Part shown: positions 1-7,163 of the stretch, piece by piece
Numbering within the stretch: the first letter of the stretch is position 1
How the letters are laid out: each line of letters starts with the position of its first letter
NCBI GenBank assembly: GCA_003153055.1
Contig: PMBV01000268.1
Coordinates: forward strand, 1-14,026
Length of the DNA: 14,026 nucleotides
From: Myxococcales bacterium
Lineage (GTDB): Bacteria > Myxococcota > Myxococcia > Myxococcales > Myxococcaceae
Direction of reading: 5' to 3'
Position numbers and translations under genes: made by a program
Notes under the pieces: model-generated
What the model saw: only the letters and a program-made list of their open reading frames with translations
Told to the model about the DNA's origin: nothing
Databases searched by the model: none

Positions 1-521
1 ACCGCGCCCGAGAAGTTGATCCAGGTCCCGCCGGCGCCCACCTCATCGACCGCGAAACCGTGCAAGGAGAGCCACTCGGCCACCTGGGCAATTTCCTCGG
101 GGGAGCGACCGAACTGGCTGCCGAACTCCTGGGGCGTCAGCCAGCGGTGGAAGTCGGACGAAGCCGGGTCCTGCTGTCGGGCGAGGAGCGCGTCCAACTG
201 GACCTGCTTGACGGCATCGAGCTTGAGCACGAATATCATCCGCTCCATCATCGTGGCGGGCGCGGTGTGGCCGACCTGCAGCTCTGATCTCGCCTGCGCG
301 TGCACGTTGTGGTGAAGCACTACGAGGTCGCTGTCGTCGATCGGTTGCTTGGAGGCGCCAGCGGCACAACCACAGAGTACCGCGAGGGAAAGGCCCGCAA
401 ACGTGAGTCGCGTGAGCTTCTCTGGAGTTGACTCGTATCGCCCGGCTTGGGCGACGTCGTGGATGCCTATTTTCGCGGGGCCGCTGGCGGCCGGCCCGAC
501 GCCTTTGCACCTGAAGCACAT
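1..521 (-). CDS. S53 family (sedolisin/kumamolisin-like) peptidase, N-terminal part only
   Basis: This is a partial gene running off the left window edge; 173 residues are visible. Residues about 85-173 match the pro-kumamolisin activation domain of S53 serine-carboxyl peptidases. The landmarks are LLARQQDPASSDFHRWLTP, then EFGSQFGRSPEEIAQVAEWL, then HGF and the strand WINFSGA. The family makes this domain as an inhibitory pro-segment that is cut off when the enzyme matures outside the cytoplasm at acidic pH. The catalytic Ser/Glu/Asp domain is outside the window. A hydrophobic run (about residues 39-50) ends in LCGC, a good lipobox with Cys52, so the protein is probably lipid-anchored. The ATG at 521 is chosen because an AAAGGAG sits 5 bases upstream, but it leaves an unusually long 35-residue stretch before the hydrophobic core. 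No alternative ATG, GTG or TTG in this frame was seen closer to the core. The family call is firm; activity cannot be judged from this part. Confidence 0.85.
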   Translation of the reverse strand, partial: MCFRCKGVGPAASGPAKIGIHDVAQAGRYESTPEKLTRLTFAGLSLAVLCGCAAGASKQPIDDSDLVVLHHNVHAQARSELQVGHTAPATMMERMIFVLKLDAVKQVQLDALLARQQDPASSDFHRWLTPQEFGSQFGRSPEEIAQVAEWLSLHGFAVDEVGAGGTWINFSGA

Positions 522-526
522 CAGGG

Positions 527-533
527 CTCCTTT
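527..533 (-). promoter_or_regulatory. Ribosome binding site of the S53 peptidase gene
   Basis: On the minus strand the sequence reads AAAGGAG, five bases before the ATG at 521. It decides the start of the peptidase gene, because that start gives an atypically long leader before the lipobox and would otherwise be doubtful. Confidence 0.6.
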
Positions 534-578
534 ACACAAGCGAAAGGGTCCCTCCAAGCCGTTCCTGGCGACCCAGAT

Positions 579-593
579 GCGTGCAATGCACGC
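579..593. promoter_or_regulatory. 15-bp perfect palindrome, candidate operator
   Basis: GCGTGCAATGCACGC has two 7-base arms (GCGTGCA and TGCACGC) around a single central A. It lies 57 bp upstream of the S53 peptidase start, where a dimeric repressor or activator of that gene would be expected to bind. Symmetry and position are seen directly; the operator role is inference, and no particular regulator family is recognised from the motif. Confidence 0.35.
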
Positions 594-1243
594 CGAGTGC
601 CGGGATCGCGGTGGTTTGCGCCAGACCTCGAAGCCGTCAGCCGTCCCTCGCATCGGGCGCTTCCCCTGACCTCTTCGGGCCCTCATGCATTGTCCAGGTT
701 CGGCGCCGTAGACAGTCCAGCGACTGGGCGCCACGTTACGGGACCAGGTATGGCGAGGGCACGCCGTCCTGCCCGCGAGGACAAGCGCACCAGCGATTCG
801 CGACCTCATGAAGGCATTCCCCCCTTCTGCACTGTGCCAATGCGTCGACTCGTCGTCTGCCGCACAAAGGCGAACGAAGAGATAGCATATGCTTCCCCGC
901 TCATCGACCACGTGCTGGTTTGCGGGGTCGTTTCCGGCGCCAGCGAAAGCAGGACTCGCCCTCGCAAGAAATTCGTCAGATCGAGATCAATCGAGCATGT
1001 CAGGGATGTCCCGCCCCATGGGCGATCAAGACTCGCGCGCATTGCAAGGCCACCCCCGCGTCCGCCTTTCTCCTCGGGTCACGACAGACCTCGCGCTTGA
1101 CCGACGTCTCGCGTGACTGGGCTTTGCCCGGCGCGCTCCAAATTGGGCACTTGCTTAGTTTGCAATTCTGGAGTTCGTTGGTGTCGCTCTGGATCGGAGC
1201 GTCGTCAAGCCTTAATGCGGTAGCCGTCCAAGGGGGAAACACA

Positions 1244-2938
1244 ATGAAAGCCACACGAGCCGCGTGGGTGCCGCGATCTGTGTTTGTCGTTGGTTGTTGC
1301 CTGCTCCAGCCAGTCTTGATGCTTGCCTGCTCTGGAGTTCCCCAGACCCAGGATGCCGGCAAGATCGAAGGTTCTGGAGGGGGAGGTGGCAGTGTCGCGG
1401 GAGGCGGCAGTGACACGGGAGGCGGCAGTGGCAACTCGGGTGGCGGTGTCAATGTCGGCGGCGGAGGCGGATGGACGCCCGACGCTGGACCGCCGGCCGA
1501 GATCCATTCCTTCATCGCGACGCCCGCGACCCTCCCCGCCGGAGGTGGCTCCGTCACACTCGCCTGGGACGTTTCGGCAGCGACGTCGATTTCCATTGAT
1601 AAGGGCGTGGGCACAGTCACGGGCATGTCCTCCGCCAGCGTGAGCGTGACGGCGTCGACCACCTGGACGCTCAGCGCGACCGGACACGGGGGAACGGCAA
1701 CCAAGACAGCCTCGGTGTCGGTCGCGACTACGCTCACCCTCCACGGTCGAGTACTGGACATGACGAGGGTGGCAGCCACGGGAATCCCGGTCGTCGTCAC
1801 CGGCCAGCCAAGCGTCATCACCGACTCGGACGGCGCCTTCACCGTCTTGAATGTGACTCCACCGTACGACATCACCGTAGTCGATCCAACTGCGAAGGTT
1901 GCCACCGTGTACAAGGGCCTGACTCTGGCGACGCCCAGCCTCGTGCTGTGGAGGAACACGCCGTACAATCGCGCAGCAATGTCTTTGTCGGGCTTCGTCA
2001 CCGGCGGGCAGTCGCCCTACTGTGCTGGCCTCGTCTGCACGACTGTCTTCTTTGAGTCACCCGAGGGGTACGGGATCACTGGAACCAGCTCCACGGGGGC
2101 CTACTCGATGACGACGACCTTTCAGTCGACGGCGCCTGTCTGGAGGGGACCCAGTGCCACCGTCGGAGCGCTTCACGCCTTTGAGTTGCAGTTCCCGGCC
2201 GGGGGAAGCTTCCCGACCGGCTATCTCGGGTATGGTGAGGTGCCCAACGTGACGGTGGCAGACAAAGGGAGTTTCACGCAAAATGTCGCGCGCTCGCCGA
2301 TCGGGACGCTATCCCTGGCCGGCTCGGTGGTCGCGCCCTCGGGGTATTCGGTGATCGAAAAGCAACTCATCCTGAAGCTGACGGCTCCAGATCGGGTGGG
2401 GCTGCGCCTCGCCGATGACACTTCAACAAACGCTGGCTTCAACTTCGTTGGGCCGGAGATTCACGATTCGACCTTCACCGTCTCTGTTGTAGCCGGGGAT
2501 GCGAAGGGGACGACCGGTACCGTGGTGCACCCACGCATCAACGCCACCACCACGAGCCTCGACCTGGAGATTCCAGCTGGTCCAGCGCTCATCCTGCCGG
2601 TCAACAACGCCACCGGTCTCGGCCTGGGGACCACCTTCTCGTGGCAGCCCTTCACCGGGGGAGTGAATCTCCTCGTCGTGCAGCCTTCGTCTTCGTCGAG
2701 CTCCAACCCCACGTTCGCGGTCTTCACCCCTGAGGCGACGGCCAGCATTCCCGACCTGAGGAGCATCGGGCTCACCCTCCCTTCGAGCGCGGCCTACTAC
2801 TGGTCTGTGTATGGCTACGCCCCGGTCGCCTCGATCGACGCGATGGCCACCGACGCGGGGACTGCGATCCTCTTCGGAACCAGGGCGACTGAGTATTCGA
2901 CGGGAAGGAGCGCCGACTACACCTTCACCACCCAGTAG
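1244..2938 (+). CDS. Secreted multidomain lipoprotein with Gly-rich linker, Ig-like and carboxypeptidase-regulatory-like domains
   Basis: The 564-residue protein starts at the ATG at 1244, preceded by AGGGGGA six bases upstream; the open frame extends further upstream (to 920) but without signal-peptide character. Residues 1-29 form a signal peptide ending in a lipobox-like MLAC (Cys29), predicting a lipid-anchored surface or periplasmic protein. Residues 43-77 are a Gly/Ser/Val linker. Residues about 85-160 look like an Ig-like domain of the kind common in myxobacterial exported proteins (PATLPAGGGSVTLAWDV, then TTWTLSATG). Residues about 164-230 look like a carboxypeptidase regulatory-like domain (LTLHGRV, ITDSDGAFTVLNV). 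The middle is beta-rich without a recognised domain. Residues about 445-564 resemble an FN3-like module (ILPVNNATGL, FSWQPFTGG, YYWSVYGY). No catalytic motif is seen. Binding, adhesion or surface display is plausible, but the function is unknown. The domain calls are from memory of family patterns. Confidence 0.8.
   Translation: MKATRAAWVPRSVFVVGCCLLQPVLMLACSGVPQTQDAGKIEGSGGGGGSVAGGGSDTGGGSGNSGGGVNVGGGGGWTPDAGPPAEIHSFIATPATLPAGGGSVTLAWDVSAATSISIDKGVGTVTGMSSASVSVTASTTWTLSATGHGGTATKTASVSVATTLTLHGRVLDMTRVAATGIPVVVTGQPSVITDSDGAFTVLNVTPPYDITVVDPTAKVATVYKGLTLATPSLVLWRNTPYNRAAMSLSGFVTGGQSPYCAGLVCTTVFFESPEGYGITGTSSTGAYSMTTTFQSTAPVWRGPSATVGALHAFELQFPAGGSFPTGYLGYGEVPNVTVADKGSFTQNVARSPIGTLSLAGSVVAPSGYSVIEKQLILKLTAPDRVGLRLADDTSTNAGFNFVGPEIHDSTFTVSVVAGDAKGTTGTVVHPRINATTTSLDLEIPAGPALILPVNNATGLGLGTTFSWQPFTGGVNLLVVQPSSSSSSNPTFAVFTPEATASIPDLRSIGLTLPSSAAYYWSVYGYAPVASIDAMATDAGTAILFGTRATEYSTGRSADYTFTTQ
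1370..1474 (+). repeat. Gly-rich low-complexity linker with imperfect short repeats
   Basis: The coding sequence of lipoprotein residues 43-77 consists of imperfect copies of a GGAGGCGGCAGTG-like unit encoding GGGS/GGGSD/GGGSG. It forms a flexible spacer between the lipid anchor and the first folded domain. Such linkers can vary in length by slippage. Confidence 0.7.
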
Positions 2939-2944
2939 CCAGAG

Positions 2945-2963
2945 ACGGCGAGTCGCCTGCCGT
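2945..2963 (+). terminator. Weak hairpin just after the lipoprotein stop
   Basis: ACGGC at 2945-2949 can pair with GCCGT at 2959-2963 around a 9-base loop, six bases after the stop codon. Only two extra T residues follow, so it is at best a weak intrinsic terminator. The position fits the end of a single-gene transcript. Confidence 0.25.
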
Positions 2964-3137
2964 TTGACGAAAGGACGGAGCTTTGAGTGTTTCCGTAGCG
3001 GTGGCCCAAGAGCTCCTCCACCATCGCGGCACACGGACCTCGGCGAAGGTCGTCACGACCGCATCCTCCGGGTTGAGCAGCGGCGTTCCGTTGCTCGTCT
3101 CCGCGGGGTACCAGGCCTGGACGGTGCGCTCTGCCCA

Positions 3138-3780
3138 ATGGTGAGCGCGCTGGTCCTCGTCTACCGAGAGGAGCGGCGCGAGGGCGTCACGCGCCTGCTT
3201 CGAAGGATCCTCGACTCCGATGACCGCAAGCCGGTCCGGCCTCGGAAGTGGTACCTCGTCGCCCTTCTCCTGCTGCCGGGGATCCTTCTGTTGTCGTATG
3301 GGTTTATGCGCCTCATGGTGGTGCCGCTTCCCGAGGTCCACTTTCGGCCGCTGTCGATTCCGCTCCTCTTCGGCGCCTTCCTTCTCGGCGCCGTCGGCGA
3401 AGAGGGCGGCCGGTCCGGGTACCTGACCGACGCCCTGCAGGCCCGCTGGAGCGCGCTGGCCGGCCTCGGGGTCATCGCGGCCATCTGGCATGCCTTGCCG
3501 CTGATTGATTCAGACGCACCACCTCGCGACGTGGATTGCCTGGCAGGGTTTCACCATCGCGGCGACGCGTGTCCTGATCGTCTGGGTCTACAACAACGCC
3601 GCCCGAAGCACGCTCTGCGCCGTCATCGTCCACGCCATGTACAACCTGAGCGTCTTCGTGTTTCCGAACGACGGATCACACTACGATCCCGCGATCGTCG
3701 GCTCGATCATGGCCGCGGGCGTCGCGCTGGTGACGCGCTGGTGGGGCGCACAGACGCTCGCTGCGTTTCCCGACCCCTGA
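3138..3780 (+). pseudogene. CPBP-family intramembrane metalloprotease, frameshifted and 5'-truncated
   Basis: Two consecutive frames together encode most of a CPBP (CAAX protease/bacteriocin-processing, Abi-type) membrane protease. The first frame gives VSALVLVYREE, a membrane segment after KWYLV, then GEEGGRSGYLTDALQARW (the EE motif) and IWHALPL (the His motif). At about 3503 similarity jumps to the +1 frame, which continues IQTHHLATWIAWQ, VLIVWVYNN, VHAMYNLS (second His/Asn motif) and NDGSHYDPAIVG to the TGA at 3778-3780. Removing one GATT of the GATTGATT at 3503-3510 restores a continuous reading, PLIQTHHLATW, as in intact relatives. Similarity reaches a few residues before the ATG at 3138 (ALCP), but the first membrane helix expected upstream is not found in any frame of 2939-3137, so the 5' end is also missing or decayed. 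Spacing of the EE motif without the usual Arg matches a known CPBP subgroup with GWSGY/GWTGY there. The family call is from memory. Confidence 0.75.
3503..3510 (+). repeat. 4-bp tandem duplication GATT GATT causing the CPBP frameshift
   Basis: Two adjacent GATT copies lie exactly where CPBP similarity switches frame. With one copy the codons read CCG CTG ATT CAG ACG and the protein is continuous; with two, the original frame runs on into Arg/Pro-rich nonsense and the downstream frame is closed off by a TGA at 3502-3504. Slipped-strand duplication is the simplest explanation; a sequencing or assembly error is the alternative. Confidence 0.65.
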
Positions 3781-3890
3781 GCTGGTCGGCCCTTCGCTTT
3801 GGTTGGTCGCGCGAGGCCAGCAGAGCGATCAGGCGCGCGGGCGTACGCCGCGCTCCACATTCGTCGTCGTTCGGTGGAGACTGGGCGGCC

Positions 3891-4604
3891 ATGTCCCGCT
3901 CGCCGTCTCGTCCTTCACCGCTCAAAGCCCTGGTTCCTTCCGGCTGGCGCAAGGCCCTCGGCCCGGTGCTCGACTCGCCCGCCTTCGAGGCCCTCGAGGC
4001 GTTCCTCGACGGAGAGCTCGAGCAAGGGCCCATCTACCCACCCCGGCAGCAGATCTTCCGGGCCCTGTCGCTGACCCCTCTCGAAGCGGTGAAGGTCGTC
4101 ATCATCGGGCAGGACCCGTACCCCACAGCGGGCAACGCCAACGGGCTCGCCTTCTCGGTGGCCAGCGGCATGAAGGTGCCGGCGTCGCTCAAGAACGTCT
4201 TCGCTGGCCTCAGCGCTGATCTCGGTGTGCCCACGCCGTCGTCCGGCGACCTTACGCCGTGGGCCGAGCGGGGCGTGTTGCTCCTCAACACCGTGCTGAC
4301 CGTGCGCGAGAAGCAGCCGAACTCGCACCGAAAGAAGGGCTGGGAAGCGGTGACCCAGGCGTTGCTCGAGGCGGTCAACCGCCAACCTGGGCCCTGTGTG
4401 TTCCTCTGCTTCGGGGTGCCGGCGAAGCACATGGCCGAACGCCTGGTGGACACCAGCAAGCACCGGGTGCTCACCGCTCCACACCCCTCGCCGCTCAACG
4501 GCAAGGCCTTCGTCAGGGCCGTGGAGCATGACCGCCACTTCTCCAAGACCAACGCCATCTTGATGAACGCCGGTCGAGGGGCCATCGACTGGAGCCTCCC
4601 CTGA
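3891..4604 (+). CDS. ung: Uracil-DNA glycosylase, family 1
   Basis: The 237-residue enzyme removes uracil from DNA by cutting the N-glycosidic bond, starting base excision repair after cytosine deamination or dUMP incorporation; it acts in the cytoplasm. Length fits the family (E. coli Ung is about 229). The water-activating motif GQDPYP is at residues 73-78 with catalytic Asp75, followed by the NANGLAFSV uracil-pocket segment. LLNTVLTV is at 131-138 (Asn133 recognises uracil) and the HPSPLN DNA-intercalation loop at 198-203 (His198). GQDPYP in place of the enterobacterial GQDPYH is a known variant in other family-1 enzymes. The ATG at 3891 fits family length; its ribosome binding site is weak (GGAG 11 bases upstream). 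The 110 bp between the CPBP remnant and this gene show nothing else. The gene converges on the next, leaving 4 bp between stop codons. Confidence 0.95.
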   Translation: MSRSPSRPSPLKALVPSGWRKALGPVLDSPAFEALEAFLDGELEQGPIYPPRQQIFRALSLTPLEAVKVVIIGQDPYPTAGNANGLAFSVASGMKVPASLKNVFAGLSADLGVPTPSSGDLTPWAERGVLLLNTVLTVREKQPNSHRKKGWEAVTQALLEAVNRQPGPCVFLCFGVPAKHMAERLVDTSKHRVLTAPHPSPLNGKAFVRAVEHDRHFSKTNAILMNAGRGAIDWSLP

Positions 4605-4608
4605 CGCT

Positions 4609-5616
4609 TCAGTCGAGGGTGATGACCACCTTGCCGAAGTGCGCCCCGCTCGAGAGGTGGGCGTAGGCCTCGCGGGCGGCGGCGAAGGGGAAGACGCGAT
4701 CGACCACGGGCTCGAGGCGCGTGGCCTCGAGGGCCCGCGTGAGCCGCTCGAACATCGCCACCGAGCCCACGTACACCCCGGCCACGCGAAGGGCCTTGTG
4801 GAAGATGCCGTAGGTGTTCACCTCGCCCTTGGTGCCTGTCAGCACACCGAGAATGCTCATCGTGCCACCGTAGCGGAGCGCGGCCACCGATTGATCGAAC
4901 GTGCCCGGACCGCCGACGTCGACGACGACATCGACGCCTCGACCCTCGGTGAAGGCCCGCGCGGCCTCACCCCACTTCGGTTGAGTCTTGTAATCGAGCA
5001 CGTGGGCCGCGCCCATGGTCTGGGCCCGCTCGCGCTTGGTGCCACTCGACGAGGTCAGCACCACCCGGGCTCCGGCCGCCAGGGCCAGTTGCAGGCTGAA
5101 GATCGCCACGCCGCCAGTGCCCTGCACCAGCACCACGTCACCGGGGCGGACGCTCGCCGCTTCGAAGAGGGCGTGCCAGGCCGTCACCGCGGCGCACGGC
5201 AAGGTCGCGGCCTGCTCGAAGGAGAGGTGGGCGGGCAGTCGGACCCAGGCGCTCTCGGGGAGCACGACCTCCTCGGCCAGCATGCCGTCTTGCCCGCCAC
5301 CGAGCGCGCGGGAGTGGTGAAAGTCGGAGAGCTGGCCATCGAGCCAGGTGGGAAAGAAGGCTCCGGCCACGCGATCGTGGGGCTTCCACCGGGTCACCCG
5401 GGTGCCGACCTCGAGCACCTCTCCTGCGCCGTCCGACAGGGGGACGATGGGGGCCTTACGGGCCTTGGCGCCCTTCACCATGACGAGGTCTCGGTAGTTG
5501 AGCGCCACGGCCTTGACGCGCACTCGGACGTCGTCGGGCCCCAGCGGCGGGGAAGGGCGATCGACCGTCACCAGCGCCTCGAGGCCTTCCCTGGGGTGGA
5601 TCTCGTACGCCTTCAT
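4609..5616 (-). CDS. Zinc-free MDR-family NAD(P)-dependent oxidoreductase
   Basis: This 335-residue protein belongs to the medium-chain dehydrogenase/reductase superfamily, quinone-oxidoreductase-like branch (COG0604 style). The N-terminal catalytic fold carries ALNYRDLVMVKG (residues 38-49) and PLSDGAGEV (59-67); the usual catalytic zinc Cys is replaced by Asn40 and the structural-zinc cysteine cluster is absent, so a zinc-independent reductase is expected. The Rossmann part has VLVQGTGGVA (162-171) for NAD(P) binding, then VDVVVDVGGPGTF (228-240), and it ends in the typical HFGKVVI. The substrate cannot be read from sequence; quinones, enones or alcohols are all possible. The ATG at 5616 is chosen over an upstream in-frame start at 5661 because AAGGAG lies six bases before it and the family N-terminus MKAYEI follows. 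It is divergent from the efflux operon and tail to tail with ung, so it is probably a single-gene transcript. Confidence 0.88.
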   Translation of the reverse strand: MKAYEIHPREGLEALVTVDRPSPPLGPDDVRVRVKAVALNYRDLVMVKGAKARKAPIVPLSDGAGEVLEVGTRVTRWKPHDRVAGAFFPTWLDGQLSDFHHSRALGGGQDGMLAEEVVLPESAWVRLPAHLSFEQAATLPCAAVTAWHALFEAASVRPGDVVLVQGTGGVAIFSLQLALAAGARVVLTSSSGTKRERAQTMGAAHVLDYKTQPKWGEAARAFTEGRGVDVVVDVGGPGTFDQSVAALRYGGTMSILGVLTGTKGEVNTYGIFHKALRVAGVYVGSVAMFERLTRALEATRLEPVVDRVFPFAAAREAYAHLSSGAHFGKVVITLD

Positions 5617-5795
5617 GGCTGGCTCCTTGGTCGGTGGGGGCGGGGGCGACGACCGAAGCACCCCTCGCGGTCCAGCGTTATGTCACGGTTCCCCGGCTGT
5701 GGCCTACCAGGGGAGCGTCCGTCGCGGGCGGCGCTGGAGCGGTCCTCCCTGTGTCGAGAGCGCCTCGTGCCCGGAGAGGCGTAACGAGCCACCTC
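5617..5795. promoter_or_regulatory. Divergent intergenic region with promoters for the MDR gene and the efflux operon
   Basis: These 179 bp separate head-to-head genes, so both promoters must lie here or close by. AAGGAG at 5623-5628 (minus strand) is the MDR gene's ribosome binding site. A short inverted repeat, TCCCC at 5690-5694 and GGGGA at 5710-5714, is the only symmetric element noticed; it is too short to claim as a metal-regulator site. No classic CueR or CsoR operator was recognised. Confidence 0.45.
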
Positions 5796-7163
5796 ATGGC
5801 ACGAGCCCAGTTGGTCCCTCTCTTCGTGGCCTGGTCGCGTGGGCGAGGCGGGTGGGGGGGGCTCTGCTGGCTCCTCCTCTCCGCCCCACTGGCTCAGGCA
5901 CAAGGCTTCGCCCTCCCTGCTGACGAGACCTTGAGGCGGCTCATCGACGAGAGCGTCGCGGCCCGGCCGGAGGTGGCCCAGGCCTCGGCGGGCGTGAAGG
6001 TCGAAGCGGAGCGGATTCCCCAGGTGGGGGCGCTGCCAGACCCCATGGTGCAGGTGGGGCTCCAGAACGATGGCTTCACCAGCCTCGAGGTGGGCCGAAT
6101 GCAAACCAGCTTCGTCTCGGTCATGGTGTCGCAGACGTTTCCGTGGCCAGGGAAGCTTGGGCTTCGCCAGGGGCTAGCCGAGCTGTCGGTCGCGTCGGCG
6201 CGGGAGCTCGTCAGTCGGGCCCGCCTGTCGACCGAGGCCGAGGTGCGACGGGCCTACCTGGCGCTGGTGCTCGCGCGCGATCGCCTGGTGCTCTTGGGTC
6301 AGCTCGAGGGCCTCTGGCAGCAGTCCTTCGGCGTCGCCCGGGTGAGGTACGAGGCGGGAGACGGCGCCCAGTCCGACGTGCTCCGTGCGCAGCTCGAGCT
6401 CAACCGCCTGAGGCAGCGGCGGCTCTTGCTCCGCGCCGAGGAGCGCGGGCAGGTGCAGGCCCTCAACCGCCTCCGCGCCCACCCTCTCGACGAGCCCATC
6501 GAGGTGAGCCAGCATGTTCGCGAGCTCAACGCGCTGGGCGGCCTGGAGGGCGTCTTCTCAGCCGAGGAGGCGCTCTCCAAGAGCCCGGAGCTTTCAGCCG
6601 CGAGGCTCTCGCAGGCGCGCGCTGGGCGTACGGTGGCGCTGGCCGAGAAGGAGCCGTACCCGGACCTCACCGTCGGGGCGAGTCTGATGATCCGCGGCGC
6701 CCTCCCTCCCATGTGGCTCGTGACCATCGGAGCGCCGCTCCCAGTGTTCCTCGCGAGTAAACAAGCCAAGGCAGTGGCCGAGAGCCAGGCCGGCGCCGAG
6801 AGAGCCGAGCACGCCGTGGCGGCCACGGAGCAGGCGCTGCGGCTGCGCACCGAGGGCCGGCACAGCGACTTCCTCGCGCTCTTGCAGGTCATCGAGCTCT
6901 ACGAGCAAGGGCTCCTGGTTCAGTCGCAAGCGACCACCGAGAGCACCCTGGCCCAGTACCAGGTTGGCAAGGTGTCGTTCGCCTCGGTGCTCGAGGCCAA
7001 CGCGGGCTTCATCGCCGACCAGGAGGGCTACCTCGAGGCCATCGCGAACGCCCACCGAGTCCTCATCGCCCAGGCCGAGCTCAGCCTCGACGCCGCCCTG
7101 CCTGGCACCACCTCCGCCACCGGCGCCACGACGGCCGGGAGCGCCTCTCCTTCGGGAATGTGA
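5796..7163 (+). CDS. cusC: TolC/CusC-family outer-membrane channel of a metal efflux pump
   Basis: The 455-residue protein is the predicted outer-membrane exit duct of the RND pump encoded directly downstream. Residues 1-35 form a signal peptide (Arg-rich start, hydrophobic WLLLSAPLAQA, cleavage after AQA). The mature part carries hallmarks of the heavy-metal CusC/CzcC branch: VGALPDPMVQVG (about 77-88), SQTFPWPGKLGLR (about 112-124), then two long alpha-helical coiled-coil regions rich in Ala, Glu and Arg, as in the TolC periplasmic barrel. Unlike E. coli CusC there is no clear lipobox. The ATG at 5796 is set by the signal peptide; no good ribosome binding site is close (GGAGAGG is 16 bases away), so the start is the least certain part. 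The stop overlaps the next start by 4 bp. The symbol reflects the neighbours as much as the sequence. Confidence 0.85.
   Translation: MARAQLVPLFVAWSRGRGGWGGLCWLLLSAPLAQAQGFALPADETLRRLIDESVAARPEVAQASAGVKVEAERIPQVGALPDPMVQVGLQNDGFTSLEVGRMQTSFVSVMVSQTFPWPGKLGLRQGLAELSVASARELVSRARLSTEAEVRRAYLALVLARDRLVLLGQLEGLWQQSFGVARVRYEAGDGAQSDVLRAQLELNRLRQRRLLLRAEERGQVQALNRLRAHPLDEPIEVSQHVRELNALGGLEGVFSAEEALSKSPELSAARLSQARAGRTVALAEKEPYPDLTVGASLMIRGALPPMWLVTIGAPLPVFLASKQAKAVAESQAGAERAEHAVAATEQALRLRTEGRHSDFLALLQVIELYEQGLLVQSQATTESTLAQYQVGKVSFASVLEANAGFIADQEGYLEAIANAHRVLIAQAELSLDAALPGTTSATGATTAGSASPSGM

Larger units (their letters stand above)
522..1243. other. Intergenic region between divergent peptidase and lipoprotein genes
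   Basis: About 720 bp separate two divergently transcribed genes for exported proteins. Open frames on both strands here translate to Arg/Pro/Ser-rich sequence with no family resemblance and no good ribosome binding site, so no gene is called. Apart from the palindrome at 579-593 there is a 10-bp palindrome AGCATATGCT at 884-893. No tRNA, rRNA, CRISPR or transposon ends are seen. Promoters for both flanking genes should lie here, but no clear -35/-10 pair could be assigned. Confidence 0.6.

Noticed and set aside
43..519. 158-codon minus-strand open frame at the left edge
   Set aside because: Arg-rich out-of-frame reading; the neighbouring minus frame gives the clear S53 prodomain.
447..1100. 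217-codon plus-strand open frame in the left intergenic region
   Set aside because: Arg/Pro/Ser-rich, no ribosome binding site and no resemblance to a protein family; it overlaps the peptidase start on the other strand.
1146..1166. Possible sigma-54 promoter (GGGCAC ... TTTGCA) before the lipoprotein
   Set aside because: The distance between the GG and GC elements is 14 bases rather than the required 10.
1000..2001. 333-codon minus-strand open frame with a Pro-rich tract
   Set aside because: The Pro tract is the antisense of the lipoprotein's Gly-rich linker; the plus strand has signal peptide, lipobox and domain patterns.
2811..4604. A single open frame that appears to fuse a CPBP protease to uracil-DNA glycosylase
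   Set aside because: After about 3503 the CPBP similarity continues in another frame, and this frame between about 3510 and 3890 is Arg/Pro-rich nonsense. The glycosylase has its own start at 3891 giving normal family length.
5690..5714. Inverted repeat TCCCC/GGGGA as a metal-regulator operator
   Set aside because: Only 5-base arms, no extension inward or outward, in a G/C-rich region where such matches are common by chance.
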